This document shows positions 26,195 to 34,860 of a stretch of DNA of 64,000 nucleotides, piece after piece. A model generated the notes under the pieces. The model worked only from the letters and a program-made list of their open reading frames with translations. It did not search any database and was not told the origin of the DNA. Origin of the DNA: JAFGLZ01 sp964390905 (GTDB lineage Bacteria; Planctomycetota; Phycisphaerae; UBA1845; JAFGLZ01); the NCBI GenBank assembly GCA_964390905.1, contig CAYMLO010000016.1, positions 19,526 through 83,525 of the forward strand, read 5' to 3'. Each line of letters starts with the position of its first letter. Position 1 is the stretch's first letter. The position numbers and the translations under genes are program-made.

Positions 26195-26216
26195 AAGGTG
26201 CGTCTTGACGCACCTT
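26195..26216. terminator. Perfect 10-bp hairpin after the M50-HlyD gene
   Basis: AAGGTGCGTC, TT, GACGCACCTT: a perfect stem beginning 8 nt after the stop codon. The short T-poor tail makes it an atypical intrinsic terminator. The same GTGCGTC/GACGCAC core recurs at 26642-26657, so it may also be a repeat. Confidence 0.5.
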
Positions 26217-26235
26217 CTGTCTCGCGCGGACCGAT

Positions 26236-26457
26236 GGCCCCGCAGGGGCCCAGGAACGTAGCCAGGGGTGGAGTCCGCCCGTGGCGGACGTAACCCCTGG
26301 TCGAAAACCCATTGCAGAATCAGCCCCGGACGGGCGCAGGAAGGCCTTCCTACGCCCCGCCGGGGCTGATGGGTTGGAAGCTCGGTTACCAGGGGTTCCG
26401 TCCGCCGCCTCGGCGGCGGCCTTCACCCCTGGCTACGTTCCTCCGGCCCTTCGGGCC
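26236..26457. repeat. Cloverleaf palindromic repeat, type 2 (about 220 nt)
   Basis: A nested palindrome. The closing stem is AGGAACGTAG (26252-26261) with CTACGTTCCT (26433-26442). Arm 1 is CCAGGGG/CCCCTGG (26262-26300) capped by GTCCGCC/GGCGGAC. Arm 2 (26306-26375) is AACCCAT/ATGGGTT enclosing a near-perfect 25-nt stem around palindrome AGGAAGGCCTTCCT. Arm 3 (26389-26432) is again CCAGGGG/CCCCTGG capped by CCGCCGCC/GGCGGCGG. Short hairpins GGCCCC/GGGGCC and GGCCC/GGGCC flank both ends. It is noncoding and fills much of the 583-nt gap between the M50-HlyD gene and dapF, together with a type 1 element and two small hairpins. No transposase is nearby. Confidence 0.85.
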
Positions 26458-26486
26458 TGAATACAGCCCACGAAATCTGTCACGTA

Positions 26487-26631
26487 CCCCGCACGACGAT
26501 TCCCTTCTCTGCGTTGTCGTGTTCTGCGGGGGACGGAGTGAAGAGCGAACCGGCCCCCGCAGGGAGATTCCGTCCCCCACCCTTCGGTCCGCTTCGCGTT
26601 CCGCGAAGCGGACCGAAGGGTGGGGCACCCC
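26487..26631. repeat. Cloverleaf palindromic repeat, type 1, copy C (left arm decayed)
   Basis: The right arm is a perfect 24-bp hairpin with a 3-nt loop (26575-26625) ending in GGGGCACCCC. It is preceded by a 43-nt spacer (26532-26574) bounded by GACGGAGT and ATTCCGTC. The left arm (26487-26531) keeps CCCC...GGGG and an inner CACGAC/GTCGTG pairing but is shortened. Layout, spacer length and termini match the copies at 42923 and 51511. Confidence 0.8.
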
Positions 26632-26641
26632 GCACAGAACG

Positions 26642-26657
26642 GTGCGTCAGGACGCAC
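26642..26657. repeat. Small hairpin with GTGCGTC stem
   Basis: GTGCGTC, AG, GACGCAC, a perfect 7-bp stem. It shares its core with the hairpin at 26195-26216, so the two bracket the cloverleaf repeats in this gap. Confidence 0.6.
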
Positions 26658-26666
26658 GCTACACGG

Positions 26667-26696
26667 CTGACATCAAGCCAAAGCATTTGATATGAT
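26667..26696 (+). promoter_or_regulatory. Sigma-70-type promoter for dapF
   Basis: CTGACA, 18-nt spacer, TATGAT (each 5 of 6). It starts 10 nt after the last hairpin of the repeat zone and gives a leader of about 68 nt for dapF. Confidence 0.5.
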
Positions 26697-26770
26697 GTGC
26701 GTTGGTCGAGCGGGCGTGCGGGGCGCGGCTGCAGCTACCTCCGCGTCGGTGAGTCAAAGGACCCGGGCCG

Positions 26771-27688
26771 ATGAAGTTCACCAAGATGCACGGCATCGGC
26801 AACGACTACGTGTACGTCAACTGCTTCGCCGAGCAGGTGTCTGATCCCGTGTCCCTGGCGCGCGTCATCAGCGACCGACACATGGGCGTGGGCGGGGACG
26901 GGCTGATCCTGGTCTGTCCGTCGGACCGGGCCGACGTCCGCATGGAGATGTACAACGCCGACGGCAGCCGCGCGCAGATGTGCGGCAACGGCATTCGCTG
27001 CGTGGCCAAGTACGCTTACGAGCACGGGCTGATCGACCGCGCGCCCGATGCCGTGCCCGGCACCGATCCGGGCGACGTGCAGACCATCATCGAACGAACG
27101 TCGTCGTCCTGCGGATCGGACGGTGAGATGCTGGCCGTCGCGGTGGACACCGACGCGGGCGTCAAGACGTTGGGGCTGTCGGTCGTTGACGGGCAGGTTC
27201 GCATGGTCTGCGTCGACATGGGCGAACCGTCGCTCCGGCCGGGCGACCTGCCGTGCACGCTCGATGGCGACCGGATCGTCGACCGCGAGGTCGACGTCGA
27301 CGGTCGGACCTACGTGATGACGTGCGTGTCGGTCGGCAACCCCCACGCCGTCGTCTTCGTGGACGACCTGGGGGCGGTGGATCTGGCGTCTGAGGGCCGG
27401 GCCATCGAGACCGCGGGTATCTTCCCCGAGCGAATCAACGCCCACTTCGTCCGCGTGGACGGGCGCGACGAGGTGACCATGGCCACCTGGGAACGCGGCA
27501 GCGGGATCACGCTGGCGTGCGGGACGGGGGCGACGTCGGTCTGCGTGGCCGCCGCCGTGACCGACCGGACCGACCGGGCCGTCCTCGCCCATCTGCCCGG
27601 CGGCGATCTGCGTCTGGACTGGGCGGCGGACAATCACATCTACAAAACAGGCCCGGCCGCTGAGGTCTTCACCGGCGAGTGGCCTTGA
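26771..27688 (+). CDS. dapF: Diaminopimelate epimerase DapF
   Basis: 305-residue PLP-independent racemase converting LL- to meso-diaminopimelate for peptidoglycan and lysine. It starts 'MKFTKMHGIGNDYVYV'. The two catalytic cysteines are Cys71 ('QMCGNGIRCVAKYAYEHG') and Cys250 ('ITLACGTGATSV'), and 'VGNPHAVVFVDD' is the substrate loop. It is about 30 residues longer than usual. The extra part is around residues 92-122 ('APDAVPGTDPGDVQ...SSSCGSDGEM'), between the first active-site loop and the following beta strand. With dapL at 39.6-40.7 kb it fits the short DapL-DapF route to meso-DAP. Confidence 0.96.
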   Translation: MKFTKMHGIGNDYVYVNCFAEQVSDPVSLARVISDRHMGVGGDGLILVCPSDRADVRMEMYNADGSRAQMCGNGIRCVAKYAYEHGLIDRAPDAVPGTDPGDVQTIIERTSSSCGSDGEMLAVAVDTDAGVKTLGLSVVDGQVRMVCVDMGEPSLRPGDLPCTLDGDRIVDREVDVDGRTYVMTCVSVGNPHAVVFVDDLGAVDLASEGRAIETAGIFPERINAHFVRVDGRDEVTMATWERGSGITLACGTGATSVCVAAAVTDRTDRAVLAHLPGGDLRLDWAADNHIYKTGPAAEVFTGEWP

Positions 27689-27703
27689 TCCGGCGGGCCG
27701 TTC

Positions 27704-30130
27704 GTGCCACAACGACCTCCTGTGACGACGCAGCATCCAAGTCAAGTCGTGCTGGCCGTGCTCCTGCTTGCGTGGGGGGCGGCGGCCGTCATCACCCAGT
27801 CGATCCTGATCCGCGAGACGACGGTGCTGTTCTTCGCCGGCGAGATCTCCTGGGGGATCGTTCTGTTCGCGTGGCTGGTGGGCGTGGGCATCGGCGCAGG
27901 GTTGGGGGGGCGCGTGGCTCGTCGGACGCGCCGGGCAGATCGGTGGCTGTCGGCGATGGTGGCGGGCTTCGCGGTCGCCGGGCCGGTCAGCATCGTGGTG
28001 CTCCGCGTCGCGCGGGCGTGGCTCGACGTCGGGCCGGGCCAGTACATCCCCATGCTCACCATGGTCTGGTTGAGTGGGCTGTTGGTCAGTCCGTTCGGCC
28101 TGCTCATCGGGGCCGCGTTTCCGCTGGCGTGCAAGGCCGCACGCGGGTCGGACGACTCGGCCCGGATCGGGTGGGTCTACCTGGTGGAGTCAGCGGGCAG
28201 CTTCGTTGGGGGGTTGGCGTTTACGTTCCTGCTGGCGGGCCGGGTCGGTGGGGTGATGGCCTCGTCGGGATGCGGCGTGGTCTTGCTGATTGCATCGGGA
28301 GCCTGGTTGCGCGCCGGCAGGCCAATGGCGTCGGGGAATGGCTCGAGAGATTCGTCCAGCCCCGCGGGGCATCGATGGGGTCTGGTGGTGATCGGCGCGG
28401 CGTTTGCGCTGGGCGGCGCGGTTCTGTGGGGAGGGCGTCACGTCGAGCAGTGGTCCATCCTTCAGCGATGGCGGAGTTTCGCGTCGGGGATGGAGCTCCG
28501 CGCGTCGGTGTCGTCTCGGTACCAGGACCTGGCGCTCGGCTGGCGTGACGGACAGTTCGAGCTGTACGCCAACGGCCACCCAACCGCGACGTTCCCAGAG
28601 CCGACCGCGCTGCGCTGGCCTGGTCAGATGGCCATGTGTCAGCATCCGAACCCCCGACGGGTCTTGCTGTTGGGAGGTGGCGCCGACGGGCTGCTGGCGG
28701 AGGTCCTGACCCACGTATGCGTCGAGCGGGTCGACTACGTCGAGCTGGATCCTGCAGCGCTGCGGCTGGTCGCGCCGAAGCTGCCGCCGCGCGATCGGGA
28801 TGCCTTGGCCGATCCGCGGGTCCGCGTGGCCCACAGGGACGCCCGGAGGTTCGTGCAGCAGACCGATGGGCCGTATGACCTGGTGATCGGGTGGTTCGGA
28901 TCGCCCGCCTCGGCGCTGGTCGCGCGGTTCTACTCCGTGGCGTTCTACCGGCGTCTTGCCGAGGTGATGGGCCCGGACGGCGTATTAGCCTTCCAGACCG
29001 AGTCGTCGCCCGCGGAACTGCGGGGCCCGTCGGCCGCGTGCATGGGCGTCGTCTACCGATCGTTGCGACATGCCTATGCCGACGTCGTCGTTGGGTGGGG
29101 GCCGCATCCGTGGGTGCTGGCCTGCAAGCAGTCTGGCGTCTTGACGACCGACACCGCCCGACTCGGGCGGCGTCTGGCCGAGCGGGGGGTGCCCGCGGAT
29201 CACTTCGTGGCCGAGGATTTCGCCATCGACGATCAGCTCGACGCCACCCTCGTGGCCAAGCGCAGGTCGGAGCTCGACGCGATCGCGGGCGCCGCGGTCA
29301 GCACCGATCTGCACCCTCGGATCTACCTGCTCTGGCTGCAGCGGTGGGAGGAGCAGATGCGGGAACGGAGTTCCCGCCGGCTCGAACGCGCCGAGGGCGC
29401 GCCGCGCGTGTCTCAGCGGGCCGTGTTCGCCTGGCTGGGACGGTTCAGGCCGTCCCTCGCCGCGGGGCTCCTGCTGGGGGCCTGGGCCCTGTGGCTGGGA
29501 GCGCGAGCGGTCCGGCACGGTAGGCATCGGGGCCTCGGCGCGGGGGCGGCCTTGGCGTCGATGGCGTCGACGGGATTCGTAGCGATGGCGGCCGAGATCG
29601 TCTTGCTGTTCGCGTACCAGTCGCTGAGCGGCTACGTCTACGAACAGATTGGCGCGATGATCGGTCTGTTCATGTTGGGATTGGTCGTGGGCAGCGCGGC
29701 GATGAACCGATCGCTGGCGCGTCGTCCCGGGAGCCGGTGGTGGCTGATGGCCGTCGACCTGTCGTTGGCCGTCTTGGTCGCCGTGGTGCCGGTCGTCTTG
29801 ATCGCCGTTGCCGGCGCCAAGGGCGGCTGGACCGTGACGATGACCGTGTACGGGTTGGTCGCCGTCACGGGCGCGCTGGGGGGCGCGGCGTTCCCGCTGG
29901 CCGCGCGGATCCACGCGGCGCTCGACGGCCGGGCGGACCGGACCGCCGGTGCGGTCGATGCGGCCGACCATCTGGGTGCGTGCGTGGGGGCCTTGCTGAC
30001 GGGCGTCGCGCTGGTCCCGAGCATCGGCGTTTGGGCGACCTGTGCAGGCCTGGCCGGACTGAAGATGATCAGTGCGACGGGCGTGGCCCTGTGGGCGGGC
30101 AAGCGCGCTGTTCGGACCGCCCGCCCATAA
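27704..30130 (+). CDS. Fused MFS-like/spermidine synthase-like membrane protein
   Basis: 808 residues: an N-terminal block of about six TM helices (18-215), a soluble Rossmann methyltransferase-type domain of the spermidine synthase superfamily (about 240-545), and a C-terminal block of about six TM helices (570-790). The nucleotide-binding loop is 'LLLGGGADGLLAEVL' followed by 'VDYVELDP'. The acidic pair that deprotonates substrate in true aminopropyltransferases (D-S/T-D after the 'YDLVI' strand) is replaced by 'GWFGSPAS', so polyamine synthesis is doubtful. The GTG start is 15 nt after dapF, suggesting cotranscription. Real role unknown; similar fusions are common in Planctomycetota. Confidence 0.85.
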   Translation: MPQRPPVTTQHPSQVVLAVLLLAWGAAAVITQSILIRETTVLFFAGEISWGIVLFAWLVGVGIGAGLGGRVARRTRRADRWLSAMVAGFAVAGPVSIVVLRVARAWLDVGPGQYIPMLTMVWLSGLLVSPFGLLIGAAFPLACKAARGSDDSARIGWVYLVESAGSFVGGLAFTFLLAGRVGGVMASSGCGVVLLIASGAWLRAGRPMASGNGSRDSSSPAGHRWGLVVIGAAFALGGAVLWGGRHVEQWSILQRWRSFASGMELRASVSSRYQDLALGWRDGQFELYANGHPTATFPEPTALRWPGQMAMCQHPNPRRVLLLGGGADGLLAEVLTHVCVERVDYVELDPAALRLVAPKLPPRDRDALADPRVRVAHRDARRFVQQTDGPYDLVIGWFGSPASALVARFYSVAFYRRLAEVMGPDGVLAFQTESSPAELRGPSAACMGVVYRSLRHAYADVVVGWGPHPWVLACKQSGVLTTDTARLGRRLAERGVPADHFVAEDFAIDDQLDATLVAKRRSELDAIAGAAVSTDLHPRIYLLWLQRWEEQMRERSSRRLERAEGAPRVSQRAVFAWLGRFRPSLAAGLLLGAWALWLGARAVRHGRHRGLGAGAALASMASTGFVAMAAEIVLLFAYQSLSGYVYEQIGAMIGLFMLGLVVGSAAMNRSLARRPGSRWWLMAVDLSLAVLVAVVPVVLIAVAGAKGGWTVTMTVYGLVAVTGALGGAAFPLAARIHAALDGRADRTAGAVDAADHLGACVGALLTGVALVPSIGVWATCAGLAGLKMISATGVALWAGKRAVRTARP

Positions 30131-30152
30131 TCGCCGCGCATGTAGCGCCCAG

Positions 30153-30181
30153 CTTGTCACCGGTTGGGACGCCAGCTATAT
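30153..30181 (+). promoter_or_regulatory. Sigma-70-type promoter for the giant TPR gene
   Basis: TTGTCA, 17-nt spacer, TATATT (each 5 of 6), ending 86 nt before the ATG at 30268. One of the best-formed promoters in the window. Confidence 0.6.
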
Positions 30182-30267
30182 TGCGGAGGGATGGATGCAG
30201 ATCTCGGGTTCCGCGGACGATTTGGGCATGCGCCGGTCTCTCAGAAGCCCTGAAGTGAGAGCGACTT

Positions 30268-33200
30268 ATGGCTAGCAAGAACAAGAAGCTGTTGCCCCTC
30301 TTGGTGGTGGCAGCCGCGGTGGTGATCGTGGTGGTGGTGGCCTGGTTCGCGCCGGGGATGTGGCGGGAGCGCAAGCAGAAACTCATCATCGGTCGGGCCC
30401 GGGTCGCCATGGGCCAGCAGGACTACCGGCGGGCCGAGGAGCTGTTCACGGAACTGCTGACGTACATGCCCGACAGCGCCGCGGTGATGCTTCGCATATC
30501 GCAGGCCTGCATGTACCAGAACAAGTACGACCAGGCCCGCCAGTGGGCGGACAAGGCGATTGCCACCGTGCCCAACGAGCCCCTGGCCAAGACTCAGAAA
30601 GCGTCGGTGTTTCGGCATGAGGCGGCCCACATCCTGGGCGAGCCGAGCGCCGGGATGGACCCATCGCGGCATGATCGCATCAGCGGGCTGTGCGACCAGG
30701 CGGCTGCTCTCCTCGCGGAGGCCGGCAAGGCCGCGGGGGCCAATCCCCTGATCCTGTTGGAGAGCGGTCAGCTGCTAACGATCCGGGCGGATGCGGCCCA
30801 GGGACTGTCGGAGGCCCATCAGGCCCGCGCCGAGCAGGCCCGCGCAGCGGGGCGCGCCGACCAGGCTCGGGCCGAGCAGCAGCAAACTGCAGAATGGCGG
30901 AGCAAGGCGGACAAACACCGCGCCGCCGGCATCAAGGAGCTGGCGAGTGCCTACAAACTCGCGCCGAAGGACATGGGGTTTGCCGAGGTATACGCCGAGG
31001 CGTGTTATCGCGCGAAGCGATGGTCCGAGGTGGTGGTGGCGTACCGGACGGCCACGACGGTGGCCCGGCCGACCCCCAAGACCGTGGTCCTGGGCGTCCG
31101 GGCGACGATGGCGCTGGTACTCGGCAAGACGAGTGCGGAACGAGCGCAGGCCTGTACATTGAGCCGAGAGATCCTCACCCAGGCCGCCAAGAACTACCCC
31201 TTCAACCTGGACATCAAGCTCGAGCAGGCCACCATCGAACTGGAGGCGGGTGACCTCGACGCGGCGGAGCAGCTTCTCACCAAGGCGGCCACGGTGGCCA
31301 AGCCCTCCCCCGAGGTGCGGGTGCTGCGCGGCAAGTTGCTGCTGAGGCGCGACGAGCCGCAAGAGGCGATGAAGCTTCTGGAGGCGCTGGACGCCGAGGT
31401 GCCGAATTTGCCCGAGGTCAAGCAGGCGTTGTCCCAAGCCGCTGGCAGGTGCGGCCTGGCGGATCGATCTTGCGAGCTGCTCCGCCAGGCATTGTCGCTC
31501 GATCCCGACGATGGGGAGGTGCGGCTCCAGCTGGCCCGGCTCCTTGCAGACCGCGGCCAGTCAGACGAGGCGGCGGCGCTGCTGGACGATGGTCTCTGGC
31601 GGGATCCGATGAGCATGCCCGCGTTCCAAGCGGCCGCGGAACTGGCGGTGCGGGGTGGCTCGGCCCAGAGGCTGGATGCGCTTGTCAAAAGGACAGAGGC
31701 GGGCGCGGCTGAAAGGCCCGCGATGCTGAGGAAGCTGGCCATCTACTGCATCCGGTTAGGTCGCCCGGACTGGGCCAACCGCATCGTCGCAAAGTCGCCC
31801 AAGTGCGACCCGAAGCAGTCGATCTCCCGGATGACCTGCACGATCGACCTGTCCGACAAAGAGTCCAACAAGACGCTGGGGGAATTGGGTCCGCAGGCCG
31901 CCGACAAGAATCAGTCACCGGAGGTGTACCTGACGTTGGCCGAGGCCTACGGGATCCGGGGACAGTTGCAGCGGGCGGACGCCCTGCTCCAGCAAGCGGT
32001 GGTCGCCGGTGAAAACGATTACATTACGGTTCTCCGCGCCGCGGAGTTGTACGCTGACCTGGGGATGTTGGCGGAGGCGGCAGCCCTGAATCAACGACTT
32101 CGCAGCGAAGATCCCGGTGCCCCCGCGGCGTTGTGGCATGCGTTGCGGCTGGCCTTGCTTCAAGACGACCTGCCAGAGGCGACGGGGCATCTCGTCGCGC
32201 TTGGCACGGTCGGGTGGCGGGCGTCGACGCCGCTCGAACGGTCCGTCGAGCATCTGCTGACGGGGCGCCCGGAACAGGCCCTGTCCGACGTGAAGGGACA
32301 GGCAGACTGGATGGCGAGGTACGTCACCCACGTGGCGCTGGCCCGCCTGGGTCGTCTGGATCAGGCGGCCGGTGAGCTCGAAGCTGCCATCAAGGCCAAC
32401 CCCAAACAGATGGCGCTCTACCTTCGGATGGCAGAGCTGTACGTCGGCGCGGGCAAGGCCAAGCAGGGCATCGACCGCTTGCGGGGCTTCGTCAAACTGA
32501 GCCAGGCCAACGTGGCCCTCGGCATCGGCAGGATCCAGCTCCTGACGGGCAAACCCAGCCAGGCGATCAAGACCTACCAGACGCTCCTGACCGGCAAGGG
32601 CCCGGCGCTGGACGGGCAGAGCGAGGCGAGTCTCCGGCTGGCCATCGGCGCGGTCTATCAGCAGCAGGGCAAGGCGAAGGACGAAATGACCGTCTATCAG
32701 GAGATGATGAAGAAGGACAGCCCGGTCGGCATGAAGGGCTTGGAGGCGGCCATTGCCCTGTCCATGCGGATCGGACAGCATCGGCGGGTCAAAGGCCTGC
32801 TCGACCAGTTCGCCAAGTCCCCGAACAGTGCCAAGATGTCGCCCTGGCTGCTCGCGCGCATGGCCGGGGCTTACGAGCGAATCGGGCAGGTGGACGACGC
32901 ATCCCGCATGTACGACCGAATCGCCAGAAGACTGCCCCGCGCGGTCTGGCCTTGGCGGGCCAAGGGAGACCTGCGCCGGAAAGCGGGACAGCCGGACGAG
33001 GCCACCAGCTTGTACCGACAAGCGCTGGGGCATTGGCCGGGGTCCCTCGAGCTCCGCCGCGATCTGGCAAGGGCTCGGGCTCAAGCCGGGCGGTTCGACG
33101 AGGCGCTCGAGACGCTGGCGGCCATCGCCTCGTCGAGCGCCCGTGGCAAGGACGTGGCCCGCCGTGATCGCGCGTTGATGCTGAGCAGGCTCGGTTTGTA

Positions 33201-34854
33201 TGAGGCGGCGCGAGAAGACCTGGCTACCGTCCTCGCCAGACCGGGTCCGGTCGACCTCGACGCAAAAGTGGCCTTGGGACGATGCCTGATCGCAACAGGC
33301 AAGACAGATGAGGGTGTCAAGCTGCTCGCGACAATTCCGCCGACGTCGCGTCAGTATTCGGCCGCCTGTCTGATGAGGGCCCAGGCTGCAGAGGACGGAC
33401 GCCGTTGGAAGGAGACCCAAGACATCCTGTCGAAGGGCGCGGCCGCGGCGCCGAAGTCAGATGCGCTGGCCTGGGCGCTCTTCAGCGTAATGCTCCGGCA
33501 GGGCCAGGTTGACCCAGCCGTCAAGCTGGCTCAGGGCCGGTCCAGCAGCCCGAGCGGGGGCCACACGCGGTGGGCCTTGGCGGCAGGCGACACCCACATC
33601 CTGGCGTCCACGCTCGAGCGGCAGCCGGCCAACGTCGGTTTGTCGGTGCGTCTGGGCGTGTGCCTGTTGGCCCGGGGGGATGGGAAGGGCGCTCGGAAGG
33701 TACTGGCCTCGGCGGTCAGCGGGCCGCCGACCCGACCTGCGACGACGGGCCGCGCCGCCGCGACGAGGCGGGCCGTCCCGAAGCCGGGCCCGGGGGCGGT
33801 GTGTCTGCTGGGGCTTGCCGAGATCGCCGATGGTCAGGCGGCGGCGGGCGTCGCCCGGCTTGACGGGTTGCTCAAACGCCAGGACGCGCATGGTGCGTGG
33901 CGGACCGTCGCGGCGGTCGCGCGGATGTCGGCGGGCAAGGCTGCCGACGTCGCGCAGCTCCGCAAGGCGGTCGGCGTCGGGACCGATCGGGCCCTGGTCG
34001 AGGCCTTCTTCAAGCGGAGCACGACGCCCGCCGGCAAGAAGGCCTGTCAGTGGGCGGCAGGCTCGATGGCGGCCCGTCGGCTGCGGCTGCCCGCCCTCGC
34101 CTACCGGCTGGCGGACGCCGCCGTCCAAGCCGACAAGGAAAGCGCCGGCGCCCACTACGTCCGCCTGGCCGCCCTGTGGGGAATGGATGCGGCGCGGTCC
34201 GACCGGGCCAGGCAACTCACCGACGCGATGGTGAAGCGCTTCGGCGGATCCTTGCTGGCCCGAGCAGCATCGGTGAGGGCCGCGCTGGCCCGGGGCGAGT
34301 ATGATCAGGCCGTTGGGACGCTGAAGGCCTGGGACCCCGTCGGGGGCGTGGAGGCCGATCTGGCCTACCTGCTGGGCGCCGCCGCCCTGGACAAGGACAG
34401 GAGGGCCGACGCGCTGAAATGGTTCGAGCGATGCCTCAAGCACAACCCCGATCACCTCGCGGCTGCCAACAACGTCGCCTATTTGCTGTGCGACTTGCGC
34501 GGCGGAGATGCCGCGGCCATGGGTCGGGCCCAGAAGCTGGCCGAGGGCGCGTTTCGTCGGGGAGGCCGGCAGGCATCCGCCGCCGAGACGCTGGGTTGGG
34601 TGCAGGTGAAGCGCGGTCAGGCGAAGGAGGGCCTGTCACTGCTACAACGTGCCATCATCTCGCTCGCGGATGACGTTCGGGTCCACTACCACATCGCGGT
34701 GGCCTACGAAGCGACCGGGGCGACTCAGATGGCACGGTTGCACTTCCAACACGTGGCCGGAGCGTCCAAGGACAAGGCCATGGCAGACGAGGCTCGCAAG
34801 GCGCTGAAGCGCCTGGGCAAGCCGTCATCACCCACCACGAAGAAGGCGGCCTAG
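30268..34854 (+). CDS. Giant membrane-anchored tetratricopeptide repeat protein (1528 aa)
   Basis: A basic N-terminus (MASKNKKLLP) and one TM helix (about 8-28) anchor a very long, almost wholly helical exported domain. TPR-like units run throughout: 'GRARVAMGQQDYRRAEELFTE', 'EATIELEAGDLDAAEQLL'-like segments, and a clear final pair 'YDQAVGTLKAWDPVGG' and 'LKWFERCLKHNPDHLAAANN'. Such superhelices act as scaffolds. The PEP-CTERM-associated lipoprotein PrsT has a comparable TPR build, but this protein has no lipobox. It has its own promoter and stands between a membrane enzyme and a minus-strand polysaccharide pair. Partner unknown; an Ala/Arg/Thr-rich stretch near 1150-1180 looks unstructured. 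Confidence 0.88.
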   Translation: MASKNKKLLPLLVVAAAVVIVVVVAWFAPGMWRERKQKLIIGRARVAMGQQDYRRAEELFTELLTYMPDSAAVMLRISQACMYQNKYDQARQWADKAIATVPNEPLAKTQKASVFRHEAAHILGEPSAGMDPSRHDRISGLCDQAAALLAEAGKAAGANPLILLESGQLLTIRADAAQGLSEAHQARAEQARAAGRADQARAEQQQTAEWRSKADKHRAAGIKELASAYKLAPKDMGFAEVYAEACYRAKRWSEVVVAYRTATTVARPTPKTVVLGVRATMALVLGKTSAERAQACTLSREILTQAAKNYPFNLDIKLEQATIELEAGDLDAAEQLLTKAATVAKPSPEVRVLRGKLLLRRDEPQEAMKLLEALDAEVPNLPEVKQALSQAAGRCGLADRSCELLRQALSLDPDDGEVRLQLARLLADRGQSDEAAALLDDGLWRDPMSMPAFQAAAELAVRGGSAQRLDALVKRTEAGAAERPAMLRKLAIYCIRLGRPDWANRIVAKSPKCDPKQSISRMTCTIDLSDKESNKTLGELGPQAADKNQSPEVYLTLAEAYGIRGQLQRADALLQQAVVAGENDYITVLRAAELYADLGMLAEAAALNQRLRSEDPGAPAALWHALRLALLQDDLPEATGHLVALGTVGWRASTPLERSVEHLLTGRPEQALSDVKGQADWMARYVTHVALARLGRLDQAAGELEAAIKANPKQMALYLRMAELYVGAGKAKQGIDRLRGFVKLSQANVALGIGRIQLLTGKPSQAIKTYQTLLTGKGPALDGQSEASLRLAIGAVYQQQGKAKDEMTVYQEMMKKDSPVGMKGLEAAIALSMRIGQHRRVKGLLDQFAKSPNSAKMSPWLLARMAGAYERIGQVDDASRMYDRIARRLPRAVWPWRAKGDLRRKAGQPDEATSLYRQALGHWPGSLELRRDLARARAQAGRFDEALETLAAIASSSARGKDVARRDRALMLSRLGLYEAAREDLATVLARPGPVDLDAKVALGRCLIATGKTDEGVKLLATIPPTSRQYSAACLMRAQAAEDGRRWKETQDILSKGAAAAPKSDALAWALFSVMLRQGQVDPAVKLAQGRSSSPSGGHTRWALAAGDTHILASTLERQPANVGLSVRLGVCLLARGDGKGARKVLASAVSGPPTRPATTGRAAATRRAVPKPGPGAVCLLGLAEIADGQAAAGVARLDGLLKRQDAHGAWRTVAAVARMSAGKAADVAQLRKAVGVGTDRALVEAFFKRSTTPAGKKACQWAAGSMAARRLRLPALAYRLADAAVQADKESAGAHYVRLAALWGMDAARSDRARQLTDAMVKRFGGSLLARAASVRAALARGEYDQAVGTLKAWDPVGGVEADLAYLLGAAALDKDRRADALKWFERCLKHNPDHLAAANNVAYLLCDLRGGDAAAMGRAQKLAEGAFRRGGRQASAAETLGWVQVKRGQAKEGLSLLQRAIISLADDVRVHYHIAVAYEATGATQMARLHFQHVAGASKDKAMADEARKALKRLGKPSSPTTKKAA

Positions 34855-34860
34855 CGCCCG

